NCBI RefSeq assembly: GCF_003473485.1
Contig: NC_053047.1
Span: 32,784,972-32,848,971 of the forward strand
Direction of reading: 5' to 3'
DNA from: Medicago truncatula
Taxonomy: Eukaryota > Streptophyta > Magnoliopsida > Fabales > Fabaceae
Length of the DNA stretch: 64,000 nt
Positions 24,475 to 37,466 of the stretch are shown here, piece by piece; the stretch's first letter is position 1, and every line of letters starts with the position of its first letter. The position numbers were made by a program, and so were the translations under genes. The notes under the pieces were generated by a model. The model was not told the origin of the DNA. It saw only the letters and a list, made by a program, of their open reading frames with translations, and did no database searches.

Positions 24475-27400
24475 TCAGTTTCTTTGATTATTATCATGTC
24501 TCTTTGTAAGACAAATTTCAAAGCCATTCACTAACCGAGCTGAGGGAAAAAAGGACATCCTATCTTCCTTCATTTGTTTCCATCTGTTGTATATCATTCA
24601 AACATGTTAGCTAGGATCAAATTTGATAGATTACGTGGTTTTTTCAAATTATTAGCGATGTCGGCGTATCAGTGTCCGTGTTTGTTCTTCATAGGTATGC
24701 TATGGTCAAGAGGGAGGGAGAGAGAGGCATTACCTATAGTTTGTAACAAAGTAATGAAGAAAAAGAGCAATTTGAAGGCGAGCTAGCTCAGCTCCAGGAC
24801 AAAATCTAGCACCTCCTCCAAAGGGTGCATAAAATGGACTACTTCTCCAATTTCTCTTTTCCTTCATAATTGAGACCATAACAATTAAGAAAAAAAATTT
24901 GAAATACAAGTACAAAAATTATATACAGTATTCACTAAAATGTTATGTGGATTAACCTCATTTTCAGGTTCCATCCATCTCCAAGGATTGAAATTTTTAG
25001 CTTCATTGTACACCTTCTCATCTAAATGAACTGCTGAAAGAAATGGAACCACAAAACATCCTTTTGGTATAACAAAATCTGCTCAAAAACATATAAGTTA
25101 TTGTCAGTAGTTTATAAGTATTAAGCTTTTACGTGCATATCAATTTAGTCCTCCACATTATTAATATTTCAAAATAATATTTAAAATTGTTTAATATTAA
25201 TCAGGTCCGTTTCTCTGTCTAGACTCTAGATATATTATCAAATACATCCCTGACATTATTTTCTTAGTTTCAATTTTTAAATGTATCTACAAAACTACCA
25301 ATGAAATTTCATTATAGTTTCCGCGAATACCAATGAAGAGACGAATCTGATTAACATTTTTCAATTTCAATGATCACTTTGAAATTTTGTTGTTGTAGGG
25401 ACTATATTGATGCGGTCCAACAATTTCATGACCAAATTGGATATTCATTCATGTACTTACATGTACTAATATGTTGACAAAACATTATTTATTTGTGTTA
25501 TTTTAATCATTGAAAGAATTAAAATAACTATAGATAATGATGAGTCAATAATCAACATATTAGTGGAGACTGATATAAGTTCTTATACATTGAACTTGCA
25601 TACCAACCACTCTCAAAATTGTGTACCTTGGTATTGAATGTCTTCTTTTGCTTCTCTTAGTAACCAAATTGCAATGCCACCAAGTCTAAGTGTTTCATCA
25701 ATGACCTGTTAGTGCAAGAGAAAATAAAAACTTAACATAATAGTCTCTACTCGATAACGTTTGCATAGAAAGTGATGTAATTATTACTTTGATAAGTGTA
25801 GGACTTGTATTTTCTAAACAAAATCTCTTTTCGTGAATTGCTTAAACAATACTCTTAAGGCACTTGTTACCGTGACCTTTTAAAACAAGCCAATGTTAAT
25901 CACTTACACATTGAGTAAATGGCATTGCTTTATAGTCCTGCCATGTAAGAGATTCTTCTGCAGACTTAGTCCTTAGAGAATCCTGTTCATCCTGTCCAAG
26001 TAAATTATTTTCAGAAATTAATAAAAAAATGCTTTCAATTTAATTTTTTAATATAAATTTCAAGCAAACTAACCTAAAGATGGTGTTATGCACCAAATAA
26101 AAAGAACCTGTTTCAATTTAATTATTTGAGCTTATCTATTGGCATAAACACTTATGATAATGTTTGAGAGTGCTTATAGAAGCCGGCTTATGACACGGCC
26201 ATAAGCTGATTTCAGCATATATTTCCATAAGCTCTACAAGGTAGCTTATAAAAACAATTTATTTGTTTATATAAAAACAGTTTGAATTTATTATACATAA
26301 GCACTTAATTAAGTTGCTTAACTATGATACATACCAGAAGCTGCTCCATGGCATTAGGACATTGAGTTAGAAAATAGACTGCAAAAAGCATTGTTTTTGT
26401 GGTAGTTTCATTGCCAGCAAAAAGAAGATTGATGATGAAGTCTGCAACAGCATCATCTGGCAAACTATCTTCCTCTATTAGTCTTCCAAGTACACCATTA
26501 TTACCTTCTTTTGGAGGACCATTTTGTCTCTGGACCTCTATGATCTTGTTTATTTTACTTATGATTTTCTCTCTTGCCTGATATCCAAACAATTTCACAT
26601 CAATTGGAAAGAAATATAGAACCTTAGAAAAAGGACTAGATTGACTAACATCGTTCTGTTTAATAGACTGAATTTCAATTTCATAAATTTGAGGTACGAA
26701 ATAGACCGACTCTTGCAATTTCAAGCACTAAAATGCTGGTTTACTTGCATAACAATCAATAAACCAGACGAGAAAAATTTGCGCCTAATTACGGCTAGCA
26801 GTATTATTTGAAATGTACCATTTCAAGTACTTCATATAAGATGGTTCTTGAAGGATATGATCATGAGAACAATAAACTAATTTCTTTGAAATGTAGTTCA
26901 ACGTTATGTAGCTAAAAAAATACCAACTTCTTAACGCTCTTTTGTTTTCTTTTTGCAATTCTATTCTCTTTATATATCTTTGGTCTAAAAGTTTACTCAT
27001 CGTACCTTCATAGCAGTGTGGTATGAAGAGCCAGGGATGTTGATCGGAACAGATAGACAGCCATCAACGAAATCGGAAAACAACTGAGCCATTTCATTGA
27101 CTTGAGACTCACTTGAAACCCCTAATAGTTGATTAACCATTAAATTTATAGCTACCTGCATTAAATCATGTTCCGCGATAAATTTCTCATAATTGAAAAT
27201 GAAAATGTTGTTAGAAAGTAAATGGATCGTTACCTTTCTACAAACATCTTGGAGAAGAATTACTTGTTGGTTTTTGAAATTGCTCAAAGTTTGGATCATG
27301 ACATTTTGTATATCATTCATGAAATGGAACTTAAGCTTATCTAATCGCATCATATTGGACGCGATTCCATGTAGTTTCCTTTGTTGCTCTCCTTGAACTG

Positions 27401-27941
27401 TAATCACACCATTTTTACCAACCAAATCTCTAAAAGATTTTGGATAACTTGACATGAATAATTTGCCTTCATTTTGCATTACAAAACGGTTGAAGCTTGG
27501 ATCAGATGACACCACTGCCCATTTTCCAAATAGGCTACATGAAAAAATCTTACCATACCTATACCAAATGGAAGGCTTTATCTGTTAGAAAACAGTGTTC
27601 TGATTGTGGATAGCAAAAACTAGAAGTTTGTTTAAATTTCTCGACACAACAGCGCTATAGCGCCGCTATAATCTCTATTTGGCAATATTTTCAAAGTTAT
27701 GGTATACTAGTAAATACCTTTGCACCATTTCTTCAACAAATTGAGGAGGATGAGAACTTGCAACAGCATTGTACCAATTGATACTGTCACCTATCAAAGG
27801 CCAACCTCTCCTTCCTGGTGGCAATCTTCCTATGCTTTTCTCTTCCTTCCTTTTCTTGATTTGAATTACTTTTGCAAATATTGCAGTGAACATAATCACA
27901 ATGATCATAACTAACCATGTTTCTGAAATATTTTCTCTCAT
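24475..27941 (-). CDS. CYP724: Cytochrome P450, CYP724-like (brassinosteroid C-22 hydroxylase family)
   Basis: Haem-thiolate monooxygenase anchored in the endoplasmic reticulum. Nine GT-AG exons join in frame: 27941-27718, 27558-27234, 27155-27006, 26577-26335, 25991-25908, 25705-25627, 25078-24957, 24861-24734 and 24583-24475; 487 aa, the usual length. Visible features: N-terminal membrane anchor (about 9-27), proline hinge [13 protein letters not shown] (about 39-51), I-helix oxygen-binding AGNETT (about 287-292), ExxR in DETLR (346-349), PERF-region NPWRW, and the haem loop [10 protein letters not shown] (423-432, Cys430). Sequence style ([34 protein letters not shown], final [12 protein letters not shown]) fits the CYP85 clan and, within it, CYP724, whose members hydroxylate C-22 of brassinosteroid precursors. 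The clan is secure; the subfamily is from memory of family sequence patterns. A fragment of the gaagcacgg-type repeat sits in the last intron. Confidence 0.9.
24650..24700 (+). repeat. Fragment of the 'cggacac' dispersed repeat in P450 intron 8
   Basis: gatgtcggcgtatcagtgtc followed by cgtgtttgttcttcatag matches the terminal part of the repeat family. It lies entirely inside the short last intron (24584-24733) and so makes up about a third of it. Confidence 0.6.
26118..26320. repeat. hAT-like MITE (aagcttat family) in P450 intron 4
   Basis: Shares ttgagcttatc, ggcataaacac, ccataagctct, and aagcacttaattaagttg with copies at 43700-44101, 51223-51505 and 53778-54014. It lies between exons 26577-26335 and 25991-25908. 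Confidence 0.7.
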
Positions 27942-28013
27942 TTTCTGTTTGAAATAAAATTGAGAAAAAAAAAAGGAACTAATTACACCTCTCTACCTTG
28001 CAGAGAAATTAAA

Positions 28014-28021
28014 TATTTATA
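28014..28021 (-). promoter_or_regulatory. TATA box of the P450 gene
   Basis: TATAAATA on the minus strand, 73-80 bp upstream of the ATG at 27941, a normal spacing for a plant gene with a leader of about 40-45 nt. Confidence 0.6.
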
Positions 28022-28929
28022 GTGTGATACACAACATGGCAATCACTTTTTCAATGCAAATGTGAACTTATTATTATAAAAACAAAATAAATAAATAAAA
28101 GAATTTATATGTAACTGGTGAACATGCTTAGTTGACCTTATGAAGATCTAGTAGGGCCATGTTAACTTGGTCTTCTAATTCATGAATAAATCATTCTCAG
28201 AATCTATTTTAATTTTTTTTTTCTAAAACAAATTTGAACACATAAAGATACAAGAAAATTTAAATTAAATGAAAAAAGTTGGAACAAGTTCACAAGCTAA
28301 CAACTTTTTTTAATTAATTAATATCAATCCAATTTTTTTTGTTTAATATGCAATCTAAAGATAATCACATATATCTAAGACTTGGCTAATATTAATACTC
28401 CTACAACAATTTCAACTATATGTAAGATTTGATGACTCTTCCATAATCTCACTTACAAAAATATCAAATCTTAACAAACAAATAAATGATAGATACTATG
28501 AATCTTTATGATGTGTGAGGCACTTAAGAAAAATAGTGATAATGAAAATAACCTTATGGTTTTGCTGATGAAGTAACATACACAAAAATTAAGAACTTTG
28601 TGTGTATATTCCTTATAAGCTTATAGGTTGATTTGAATGAGAAGGAGATTGAAGTATCTTCCTTGTAATGATTTTGTTATAATCTGAATATTTAAGGAAA
28701 ATGGTGTCTTAAACTGGTCCAAAATAGCACTTTTTTGGTGTGCATTTTTATATTTGAAGTGCAAATTCTTGAGCACAAAATAAGGTGTATAATCATCAAG
28801 TAGGAAAGGTTGTCATAGAGAAAAGTTAGCTAGAGTTTGACTTGTCCATTTTACGTTAGATAGTTATGTGGTAATGAATTGAACAATTTGTCTTATTCAA
28901 GTGATGGACACAAATTTTTGTAATAAAAA
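28022..28929. other. P450 upstream region
   Basis: AT-rich, no gene. Likely holds distal promoter sequence of the P450 gene; no specific site can be supported. Confidence 0.4.
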
Positions 28930-29618
28930 ATAGGCTTAAATGCAATTTTACCCCCTATTTTAAAATTCGGAATTTTACCCCCTCTATTTTAATTGAATCG
29001 GGATTTTGCCCTCTTTATTTTAAAACTCGGAATTCTACCCCCTCTATTTTACGTTTTTCAGAATTTTACCCCCTATTTTAAAATAAAGAACCAAAAAATA
29101 CTAGAAAAATAAGGAAACGATTAGAAAATATTAATTTGATAAAAAAAATATAAGGAAAACAAGAAAACGCAAAAAAAAAAACTAAAAAAATAGAAAAACA
29201 ATGAAATTACAAGAAAAAATTCAATTAAGAATACCTGAAAAAACTAGTTTGCACCTCTAAATAATTGCTATTTTCATGTATTTTCATACTAGTTTTTTAT
29301 TTTATTTTTAGAGATCATACTAATTTTATGCATTTTTTCTAGTATTTTTTATTCATTTTTTTTAGTATTTTTTTGGTTTTTTATTTTTATTTTTCATTAA
29401 AAAACATTTAATACAAATAATTAATTATGTGGATAAATTAGGGGGAGGGGGCAAAATCCTGAAAAACATAAAATAGGGGGGGGTAAAGTTCCGAGTTTTA
29501 AAATAGGAGAGGCAAAATCCAGAATCAATAAAAATAGAGGGAGTAAAATTCCGAGTTTTAAAATAGGGGGGGAAAAATCTAAAATCAATCAAAATTGGGG
29601 AAAACTGCACTTGCCTAA
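28930..29618. repeat. Fold-back element, 0.69 kb
   Basis: Left end taggcttaaatgcaatttta matches the reverse complement of the right end (aaaactgcacttgcctaa). Each arm repeats a taccccctattttaaaa(t/c)-type unit three to five times; the arms (28930-29085 and about 29435-29618) surround an A/T-rich loop. Non-coding hairpin-forming element. Confidence 0.85.
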
Positions 29619-32600
29619 AAAATATATCAGCAAATACTACAATCATACTCTAATATGAAACAGAAGTCACAAAAATTCATATCCTAATATGAGGGGTTTA
29701 CCATTTGAGGAGGAAAGACCTAATAGGTGATCCTAGTCATCTAGACTATATTTTCAATAAAACAAGTTATAATGAAATGATCTTTTAAAACATAAGGTAT
29801 TGTCAGGTTATTTCCTTCTCTGAAAGGTTTTTAAAATTGTTAATTTCATCTTTAAAAATTAATAAAGTCTCTTTATATTTATCCTCCAAAATTAAACTTT
29901 TTCAAATTATATTGTGATGTAAATTGTGCTTTTTTCCTTAAAAAAATTTAACTGTGCTTATTTTTTTTGACTTATACAACTTAATTGTGCTTATCATATT
30001 TTTAACTTATCAATACAAATAACTGAACAAAGAAAATGATTTTTGCATTCAATAATGACTTGTTACACTATTTAATGAGTTTAGATGTCCTGTTTTTTAT
30101 TTATTCAAAGTTCACAGTTATTATTAACATGATCAACTTTTCCTTCAAAAAAATATAACATGATCAAACTCTTTAAGTGAATGATCTACACAATATTGGC
30201 TAAAAATATGTACGTTTTACACTTTAAGTGCATCTAAATTAAAATTAATTAGTATATTTAGCCCTTCATAAGCAAGATGAGTAAAATATTTCTCAGTTTC
30301 TCTTGCATTATTTTAGTGGCAAACACCCAAACTTACACACTTTTTTTTTTTGTCAAATAGTTTAGTGGCAATTCACTTTTTAAAGTGAATAAGTGAGGTG
30401 TTCAGGATTTGAACCACGACCCCTTCATATAAGAATGTATTATCCTGCTAAATGAATTATGTTCATAGAACACTTGCACACTTCTATATAAGACTAACAA
30501 TTTAAAAAGTATCCACCTATGTGTTAGCATTACTTTTATCTTTATGAAGTGAAAAACACAATTCATTTCAGGAGGAAAAACATTCTGTTGCTATGTTAGG
30601 TCACAAATAATGGGTCTAATTGGAGCAGCTGGGTTATCATGGAGCCACTAAATGGAGAAGTCAAAAGTAAACAAAGCTTTGAATCCCAATTTTAAGGCCT
30701 CTTTTCGGGAATGAGCACCCTAAAAAGTTTAAGTTCTGCAGTAAATTATTCTAAGTATACGAATGTTGAAGGCTTATTGGCTGATTTATTACACACACAA
30801 TTATTTTAAATGCCAGCAAGAACCAGCCAAGCAAACATTGTCAGATATGTCAGCAAATCAGTGTAGTTTGCTTCAAAACCATACACTAATCATCTTTGAG
30901 TTTTTCTTACCGTACTTGGTGTTGGTGGCCAAACTTGACGCACATTATGTGAGAGAAGAGAATATGGTGAATTTAAATTTACACTTCAACATATCAAATG
31001 TTTTTACACTCTTGAATATTTGACTTGTATCGATAAAATATATCAGATTCTTTCATATTAGAAGAATTATATATCTAAATCCAATTTAAATCAGAGATTA
31101 TATTTTATCGTTTACATACTGTTTATACATTCAAATTTGGGGAAAAATCATTATTCACCTTTATTAGTATCTACATGTGATAGAATTCCAAGGGTTTGGC
31201 CTAGCAGTAAAAAAAAAAAACAGATATTGAATCTATTTTGAATTCTAAAAATTTTAAGTTCCAACTTCACTAATGTCTTGAAAAGAAATATATGTAAATG
31301 TTTTTTGAGCACTAAAGTCTTCTCTACCTTAAATTGGGATATCATCCCTTGACCCTGTCTATCAATTCTATTTTTTATAATATAAAATGGTATCTGTTCC
31401 ACCTTAAACATAGGAAATGAGACCATAATAATATTTAGTTAATTATTATATGGATATTCTGCATCAAATTCTCACATCCTCTTTATATTTATTTTATTGT
31501 ATGCACCAAAACAATTCAGTATTTTGTTAGTTCCCACCAGCCAGAAGGAATAAACTAGCAAACGTATGAAAAGCTGCTTTGTTATAAAATACTGTTAAAT
31601 TTTTTTCTAGAAGCATTCTGATGCTGTAGTTAAGAGCTAATGTGAACAGCTTCTTATTCAAATAAACTGAGATACGAGAATCAGATATAAAATTGGCATT
31701 GCTTTTACATTAAAAAAATAGTTGAGGATTGCCGGGCTTATTGTATGTAAAAGCCACCTTATTAATTTCATCAAATATAAGCATCTTACAGTTAATTAAA
31801 ATAAACCAAATACGTGAGTTATAGTTATCTTACAAAATCAACCAATATCTGTCATTTTTCTATTTTATACTACCATGCTGTGCAAATGGTTAGGCAACTT
31901 GATGTAATCAGTGATGCACATTGTCACAAGCCATACATCTTTGTTTGCTGCAAAAGAATATATATATTTGTGTGTGTGTGTGTGCATCCTACGCAATCTA
32001 AACAAATATACTATTCAATTCAACTAACAGTTTGACACAAGAATGTAAGCCTCTCATCACATTCAGGTATCATCAGATTTACACTTTCATCTTAACAGCA
32101 TTGTCTTGAAACATAGATGCCACAGAGCCATGAAAAACTATAACTCAAGTCAACTTTTCTTTGGAAATTAAGAATACACTTACCTTTGATAAATTTAAAT
32201 AACATTTATTTGAAATTAAATTAATAACAATCAAACATCATTCACTGCATCATTTCACATTCACAAGCTCATTCAACTCAACTATCCGGATATCCATGAA
32301 AGAGTATCATCATAAACATATACCTGATCTTGGAACATCATATTTATTCTCATTCAAAACTCAATGCTATTATTTATTGCATCACAAAAATAAATCCCAT
32401 TGCTATTAATTGCATTGGGATGGAAGCAAACTCAACAATGCCCAGCCTTACATGTCATTTATAACCTGAATTGTAGTTCCCTATGCCAGATACCGGGAAT
32501 AAAATATATATTAACTATTAGCATATTTTTAAATATTAAAGGATAAAAGAATGTTAACCAATTCATACACAGCACACATTCAGCAGCTTGTGGATGGAAC

Positions 32601-33499
32601 GTATGGTAGGCAGTCCTGACATAAATGTTGAACATCACATTCTAATCTGGCAACCTTGAAAACATTTCAGAGATGGCAGATGGGATGCCAATTACATCAA
32701 AGGTTTTAATGTGAATGCACAAAGTGACGAAAATAAGCAGCATTATCAGCATCTATGTTAACTTTTGATTTAACCCCGAAAATAACAGTAGTTTCTATTC
32801 TAAGTACAGAATATCATGATAATGCTTTGCAAGTTAGCATGGATTAAAGTATAATTAGGATGACGGATAACCATTATACCTAATGTTGAAGTTCAAAAAA
32901 ATACATTTCATAAAACCCTACCATCTTCAATTCCTCTATCTGAGTCTTCAATTCCGTGGGATGAAAATAGCATTCCTTGAAAATCAGTTATACTCTCAAG
33001 TTGAATATTCTTCCAATGCTCTCTAAAATGCAAAATCACAAATAGATGTGACAACTGACCTTGGCTGCTTTGCACCCTTCACACCTTTCTCATCAGCTCA
33101 AACTCATATGTAAACATTGTAATCCATGAAAACAATTTGAGTAGGGGATTAAATTGCAACATCATGAATTTCCTTTTCTATTGTTCACAAATCATTTACA
33201 ATGTGAAGCTAATTTACTCAATTGGTAATCAAAGTGCTTTTGAGTTTACCCTAAATGGAGGCAATGGAATAGTGGAACTACAAACTCTTTCAAATGTTTT
33301 CCATTTGAAAAAGTGCAGCAAGCTGGAGCACAAAAGAAACTTGGCTAAGATGTTGAATGTTAGCAAGAAAGATAATAGAATTTGCAGGAAGGATGCCAGG
33401 TAATGACTAAGTCATGCATCTCATGAACCATACACATACCATCAGAGTTGCAAAAATATTGAAGTGCTTGCAAGCTGCAGCATAGAAGTTCACAAAGCT
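29619..33499. other. Intergenic, few features
   Basis: No gene recognised on either strand. Contains a SINE-like copy (30343-30475) and a (GT)n microsatellite at about 31968-31983. Part of 32900-33499 may be the 3' UTR of the minus-strand gene ending at 33500. Confidence 0.5.
30343..30475 (+). repeat. Degenerate SINE related to 9985-10112
   Basis: Shares gtcaaatagtttagtggc, aagtgaataagtgaggtgtt, and a decayed B box (ggatttgaaccacgacccc) with the better preserved copy at 9985-10112. Confidence 0.6.
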
Positions 33500-36400
33500 T
33501 CATAACTTTCTCCACATGTTTAAGACGCCATCTGCAAATGACTTCAGATTTCCCCACAAAGTTGATTTGTCTGATGCAACTGCGACACTGCTCTCCCTCA
33601 TGTTAGAGCCATCACTAGATATTGGGAAAATGAAAGAAACCTCAATATCCTATAGCAAAATTACTGGAAAGAATAGTACGACATGACCAGAAATAAAGTG
33701 ATCTGTAATTTATAAGTTAATGCAAAACACAGTTGTATGTTCTTTGCACGAAAAATCATCCATTAATGCATACTCCAGACAGAATACATACATTAGTTCT
33801 AATAAGACTCAAGAAATGCTATAATCTATATTAATGTAGCAAGAAGATTTAATACAAGTTACTTATTTTGGTGCTTTGAAATAGTTTATCAATATTTTTA
33901 TGCACAAACACAGGAGCACAAATGGAATATTAAACTGCTCAACTACTGTTGAGATATGCGTAATAAATATAATTATTCATTGAGATATTGTCTTCCTTAT
34001 TTTCTTCTATGTAAATATTCCTTATTTACTTGTGTGTATCTCTTACGTAATTAGTTAGATATAGGTCAGATTGAATCCCTATAATCATAGGATTTTCTTT
34101 GTACATATTTTTATTATAAATAGAAAATGCTGGGAGCTAATCCCTCAAGAAATTCAGCACCAAAACCTTACTCTCAACTTCAACTACATGCAAGTGTAAC
34201 ATCCCCAAACCCAATTCATAGCGTTCAAATGACATACACTAGTGCTGGTATTTTTGAAGAGATAATGAAAATAAAAATAAAAACACTGTAATAGTCATAT
34301 AATGAAGCTATAGGTATCTAAATATACTAGAGAACTTACATTTTTGACTCATCCAATTTCAAAGACTCTTGAGATTGCTCCTTTATATGCTGTGGACTAT
34401 CCACAACAGGAAGGTCTTGTGCACCATCTTGCACTTTTCTCTCAAGTCCTGCTTTGTCAAAACTTTTAATCTTGATTGTTGGATGGTTTTTTATATCTAC
34501 AGACTTAGAATCATGGATATGATCTTTGCTGCAACTACTGCCAGATTTTTCAACTATTGGAGCAGAAACCTGTTCTATTTCTTCTTTCAGCAGGTGTATT
34601 TCAGGTGCAACATAATCAGAAGGGCAACTAGATACAGTTTCATCACTCTTGACGTCATTTGTCACCTCGGAATTAGAATGGGAAGCTTTGCCATACATGT
34701 CTTCCAAGGCAGGTTGCTCCCTTCTCTTATCAATACTTACTGTTGTAGATATGGTTTCGACTTCATAAGACAACCTTCCCTCCTGAGAGAAAGTCTGTGG
34801 CCCTCTCTTTTCTTCAAGCTCACAACAAGTGTTAACGGCCTCTTTGTCATCTAAAAGTACCGACTGAGAATCCTTTTGGATAGGCCTGTCTTTGGCAGTC
34901 TCAATATTTTCAGATGAAACATTCACGGATTCAGCAGTTTTAAGTTTACTTTCATCTAATACTTTTTCAACTAATATCTCATCCGTGCTATTTAAAGATT
35001 TCACTTTGGACTTGTATTTTAGTTCCTGAATGATGTCCCGAACAGTATAATAACTTCCACCAACTTCTTTCTGGGTATATTTTATTGCTGGGAATTTTCC
35101 AGCATTCTCTGATTTATACCTGCAAAAAGAAGAAAAATTCAATTCTTTCTACAATAACAGGAGTCAACACTGATCATTTACTTGTTAATCAAAATCCAAA
35201 ACAGATGAGAGCTTCAATATGTTGACATTATTTCAAGAGATAATAATGAATGAAGGGGCATTTAAGAATGTCACACTTTTCTCCACGTCTATTAGAAAAT
35301 TAGGGAGATTCAGCACATCATTATAGAACAGGACAACATAAAAATGAGAACCCTTCTTGCAAGGAATAAATCCAACACAAGAATGTGAAAATAAGTACAT
35401 GATTGGTTATCCCAGCATGAACTAACCCATTAAATGAACAGAAACCCTAAGGTAGGACAACTTAAAAAGAAGTTACATAAACATACTATTTTATTGTTGA
35501 CCATAGACAAAGGTTTAGCTATAAGAATCACATTTGATAAAAAATAAAAAATAAAAACATGACCATAAAAACAGTTCAATTATTGTTCAAGCAGGCTATA
35601 AAGTTGCGGCCCTTGGTTAGTTTTTTTGAGGAGGCCAAATATGTGTATGTAAATTATGTATGTTGGTTAAATGTCCATAGATATAGCATTGTAGCTCGGC
35701 AGCAAAATAGTATTTATGAAAACATAAGAGAACAGAGATCACTCCAGGAAGACACAATTGTTATTTTTTGAGGAAGTTAAGAAAGCAGAAATGCAAATAA
35801 GTATCATACAGGAATCAATACCAAGACTTTTCATTAAGGGTCTGTTTGGTTCAACAGAGGGGATGAGTAGACCCTTGTAGCATTTGATGTCACATTTAAT
35901 AAATGGTATTTAAGTCCAAATTTTAAACAAATACTATTTCCCCTCCGAGTTCCTCCACTCTTGGATGGGAGCCAAATCTCTTTCAAGTGAATTTTAGCTC
36001 CCCTACATTCTCCATTACTCCCCTCCAATAAATCGAACCAAACAACTAAATTTAAAATAAGTCTTCTCCTTCCCTCCCCTCCCCTCTAATCAAACGGACC
36101 CTTAACAACTAGGCCCTTAGAAAACTGAGAACAGGATACAGAGTGAAACATGTAACATCTTTGTACCCAAAACTGAACATAAAAACAGAAAATGTTTTCT
36201 GAAACCATACGAACACTTAAGATTCAAAATCCATGTTACTTAGTCAATTCTGATTTCACCAGGAAATAAAGCTGGTATAGGCCAACAATGCATACATTTC
36301 ATATGCCAAAATCTATGAAGCACTGACACAAACACAACACTGATGCGTCAACACCAGTAAAAATTTGAAAAAAAATGAATTAATTGAATGTGACATATGT

Positions 36401-37466
36401 TGGTGTCAGACACCGACAAATTTCGGACACCAGGCACACCTTCCATCAGAAAGAAGTGTCAATGTTACAAAGGCCAAAATCCCACAATGTGCATAATGCA
36501 TGAAACATCATAATACATTGAACAAAACCTTCTACTTCAAAAGAAACATAGAAAATACTTAAGATGCTAAATCAATATTATAAATTCCGTAAATAAAAAA
36601 ACATATTATGAAGTCCATAATTTAAAGAGAAAAGTGAGTTCTCCCCTCCAAAACCCTCCATCCAATCCCTTAAGATGCCAAATCCATGTTACTTAGCCAA
36701 TTCTAATTTCACCAGAAAACATAGCTGGTATGGGCCAACAATCCATGCATCTATCTCTATTACAAACCATTCATTTCATATGCCAAAATCTATGAAGCAT
36801 TGACATGATGAATTAATTGAATGTAATCACATGTGTTGGTGTCTGACAACATGTGTCCGGTGTCCGACATATGTCCAGAAAACAAAGCTGTAATGGGCCA
36901 ATGCATGCACCTATATCAATTACATCAAAACATTTCATATGCCAAAATACCACAATGCAGCATTATTTATGAAACCTCATAAAACATTAAACAAAAGCTT
37001 CAACTTCAAAAGAAAAAAAGAAAATACTTATTCACAAAAGACTCCACCATAGCTCTCCGTTCATGTTTTGAAACCCTCGACCCGTTTTTCCGCGGACGGA
37101 TATCTTCAGTCTCTGAAGGAACACAAGCAGCAGCAGCAGCAGCAGCATGTGACCATCCACGCCACTGCAACTTTGATGATCCACCCTCAAAAGACACTGT
37201 CAAATAACATAACAGATATAATCATGATCACATAATTTCTAATACAATAAATTTTCAATTTCAAGGTTGATTCGAAATGGTTACATTGTAAAATAATAAC
37301 TGAAATTAACAAAGAGAAGGTAAAAATGAGAAAAAAGAAGAAAGTTACAGTGATTGGATTTAGGGGTGAAATTGTGGATTTTGCGGAAGGAGGAGAGTGT
37401 GATGAGAAGCTTCTTTCTCATGTTTGTTGTTAGGTTATTCTTCGATGTGATTTTCTGCAACTTCAA
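33500..37466 (-). CDS. HTH-like DNA-binding protein, At3g52170-like, probably organellar
   Basis: Four exons in one frame: 37466-37349, 37196-37028, 35119-34340 and 33614-33500, all GT-AG, 393 aa. The first 39 residues are basic, hydroxylated and acid-free (MKLQKITSKNNLTTNMRKKL...), typical of a mitochondrial or plastid targeting sequence. An alanine run of seven (coded by repeated gct) follows. Residues about 80-145 form the conserved part: RVSKHERRAMVESFVNKY, AGKFPAIKYTQKEVGGSYYT and VRDIIQELKYKSK, which reads like a helix-turn-helix recognition region found in a small plant family that includes At3g52170, annotated as DNA-binding. The large third exon is acidic and probably disordered. The short last exon ends LWGNLKSFADGVLNMWRKL, a conserved amphipathic tail. 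Introns hold a Tourist-like MITE and a solo LTR. Function remains unproven. Confidence 0.85.
33947..34182. mobile_element. Solo LTR, 236 bp, with 5-bp target duplication
   Basis: Starts tgttgagatatg, ends ctctcaacttca (TG...CA) and is flanked by actac on both sides (33942-33946 and 34183-34187). A TATA-like ttattataaataga lies about 70 bp before the right end. It sits in intron 3 of the HTH-like gene. Probably from a Ty1/copia-type element; no internal region remains. Confidence 0.85.
35838..36101. mobile_element. Tourist-like MITE, 264 bp
   Basis: Terminal inverted repeats gggtctgtttggtt / aatcaaacggaccc, flanked by ttaa on both sides (35834-35837, 36102-36105). These termini fit the PIF/Harbinger (Tourist) group, whose target duplication is TWA. 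Located in intron 2 of the HTH-like gene. Confidence 0.85.
36306..36480. repeat. 'gaagcacggacac' repeat copy, diverged
   Basis: atgaagcactgacacaaaca and ttggtgtcagacaccgacaa match the dispersed family. A second partial copy follows at about 36785-36880 with gaagcattgacatgat and gtgtccggtgtccgaca. The surrounding 36240-36330 and 36700-36800 blocks are themselves duplicated (ttagtcaattctgatttcac / ttagccaattctaatttcac). Confidence 0.65.

Noticed and set aside
24730..24915. P450 truncated after HYFVTNYR
   Set aside because: A proper donor follows and the last exon (24583-24475, [12 protein letters not shown]) restores the normal C-terminus in frame.
33360..33557. Separate small gene MGKSEVICRWRLKHVEKV
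   Set aside because: Overlaps the last exon of the HTH-like gene in another frame.
34369..34854. 161-codon plus-strand frame
   Set aside because: Antisense shadow of the large exon of the HTH-like gene; no domain.
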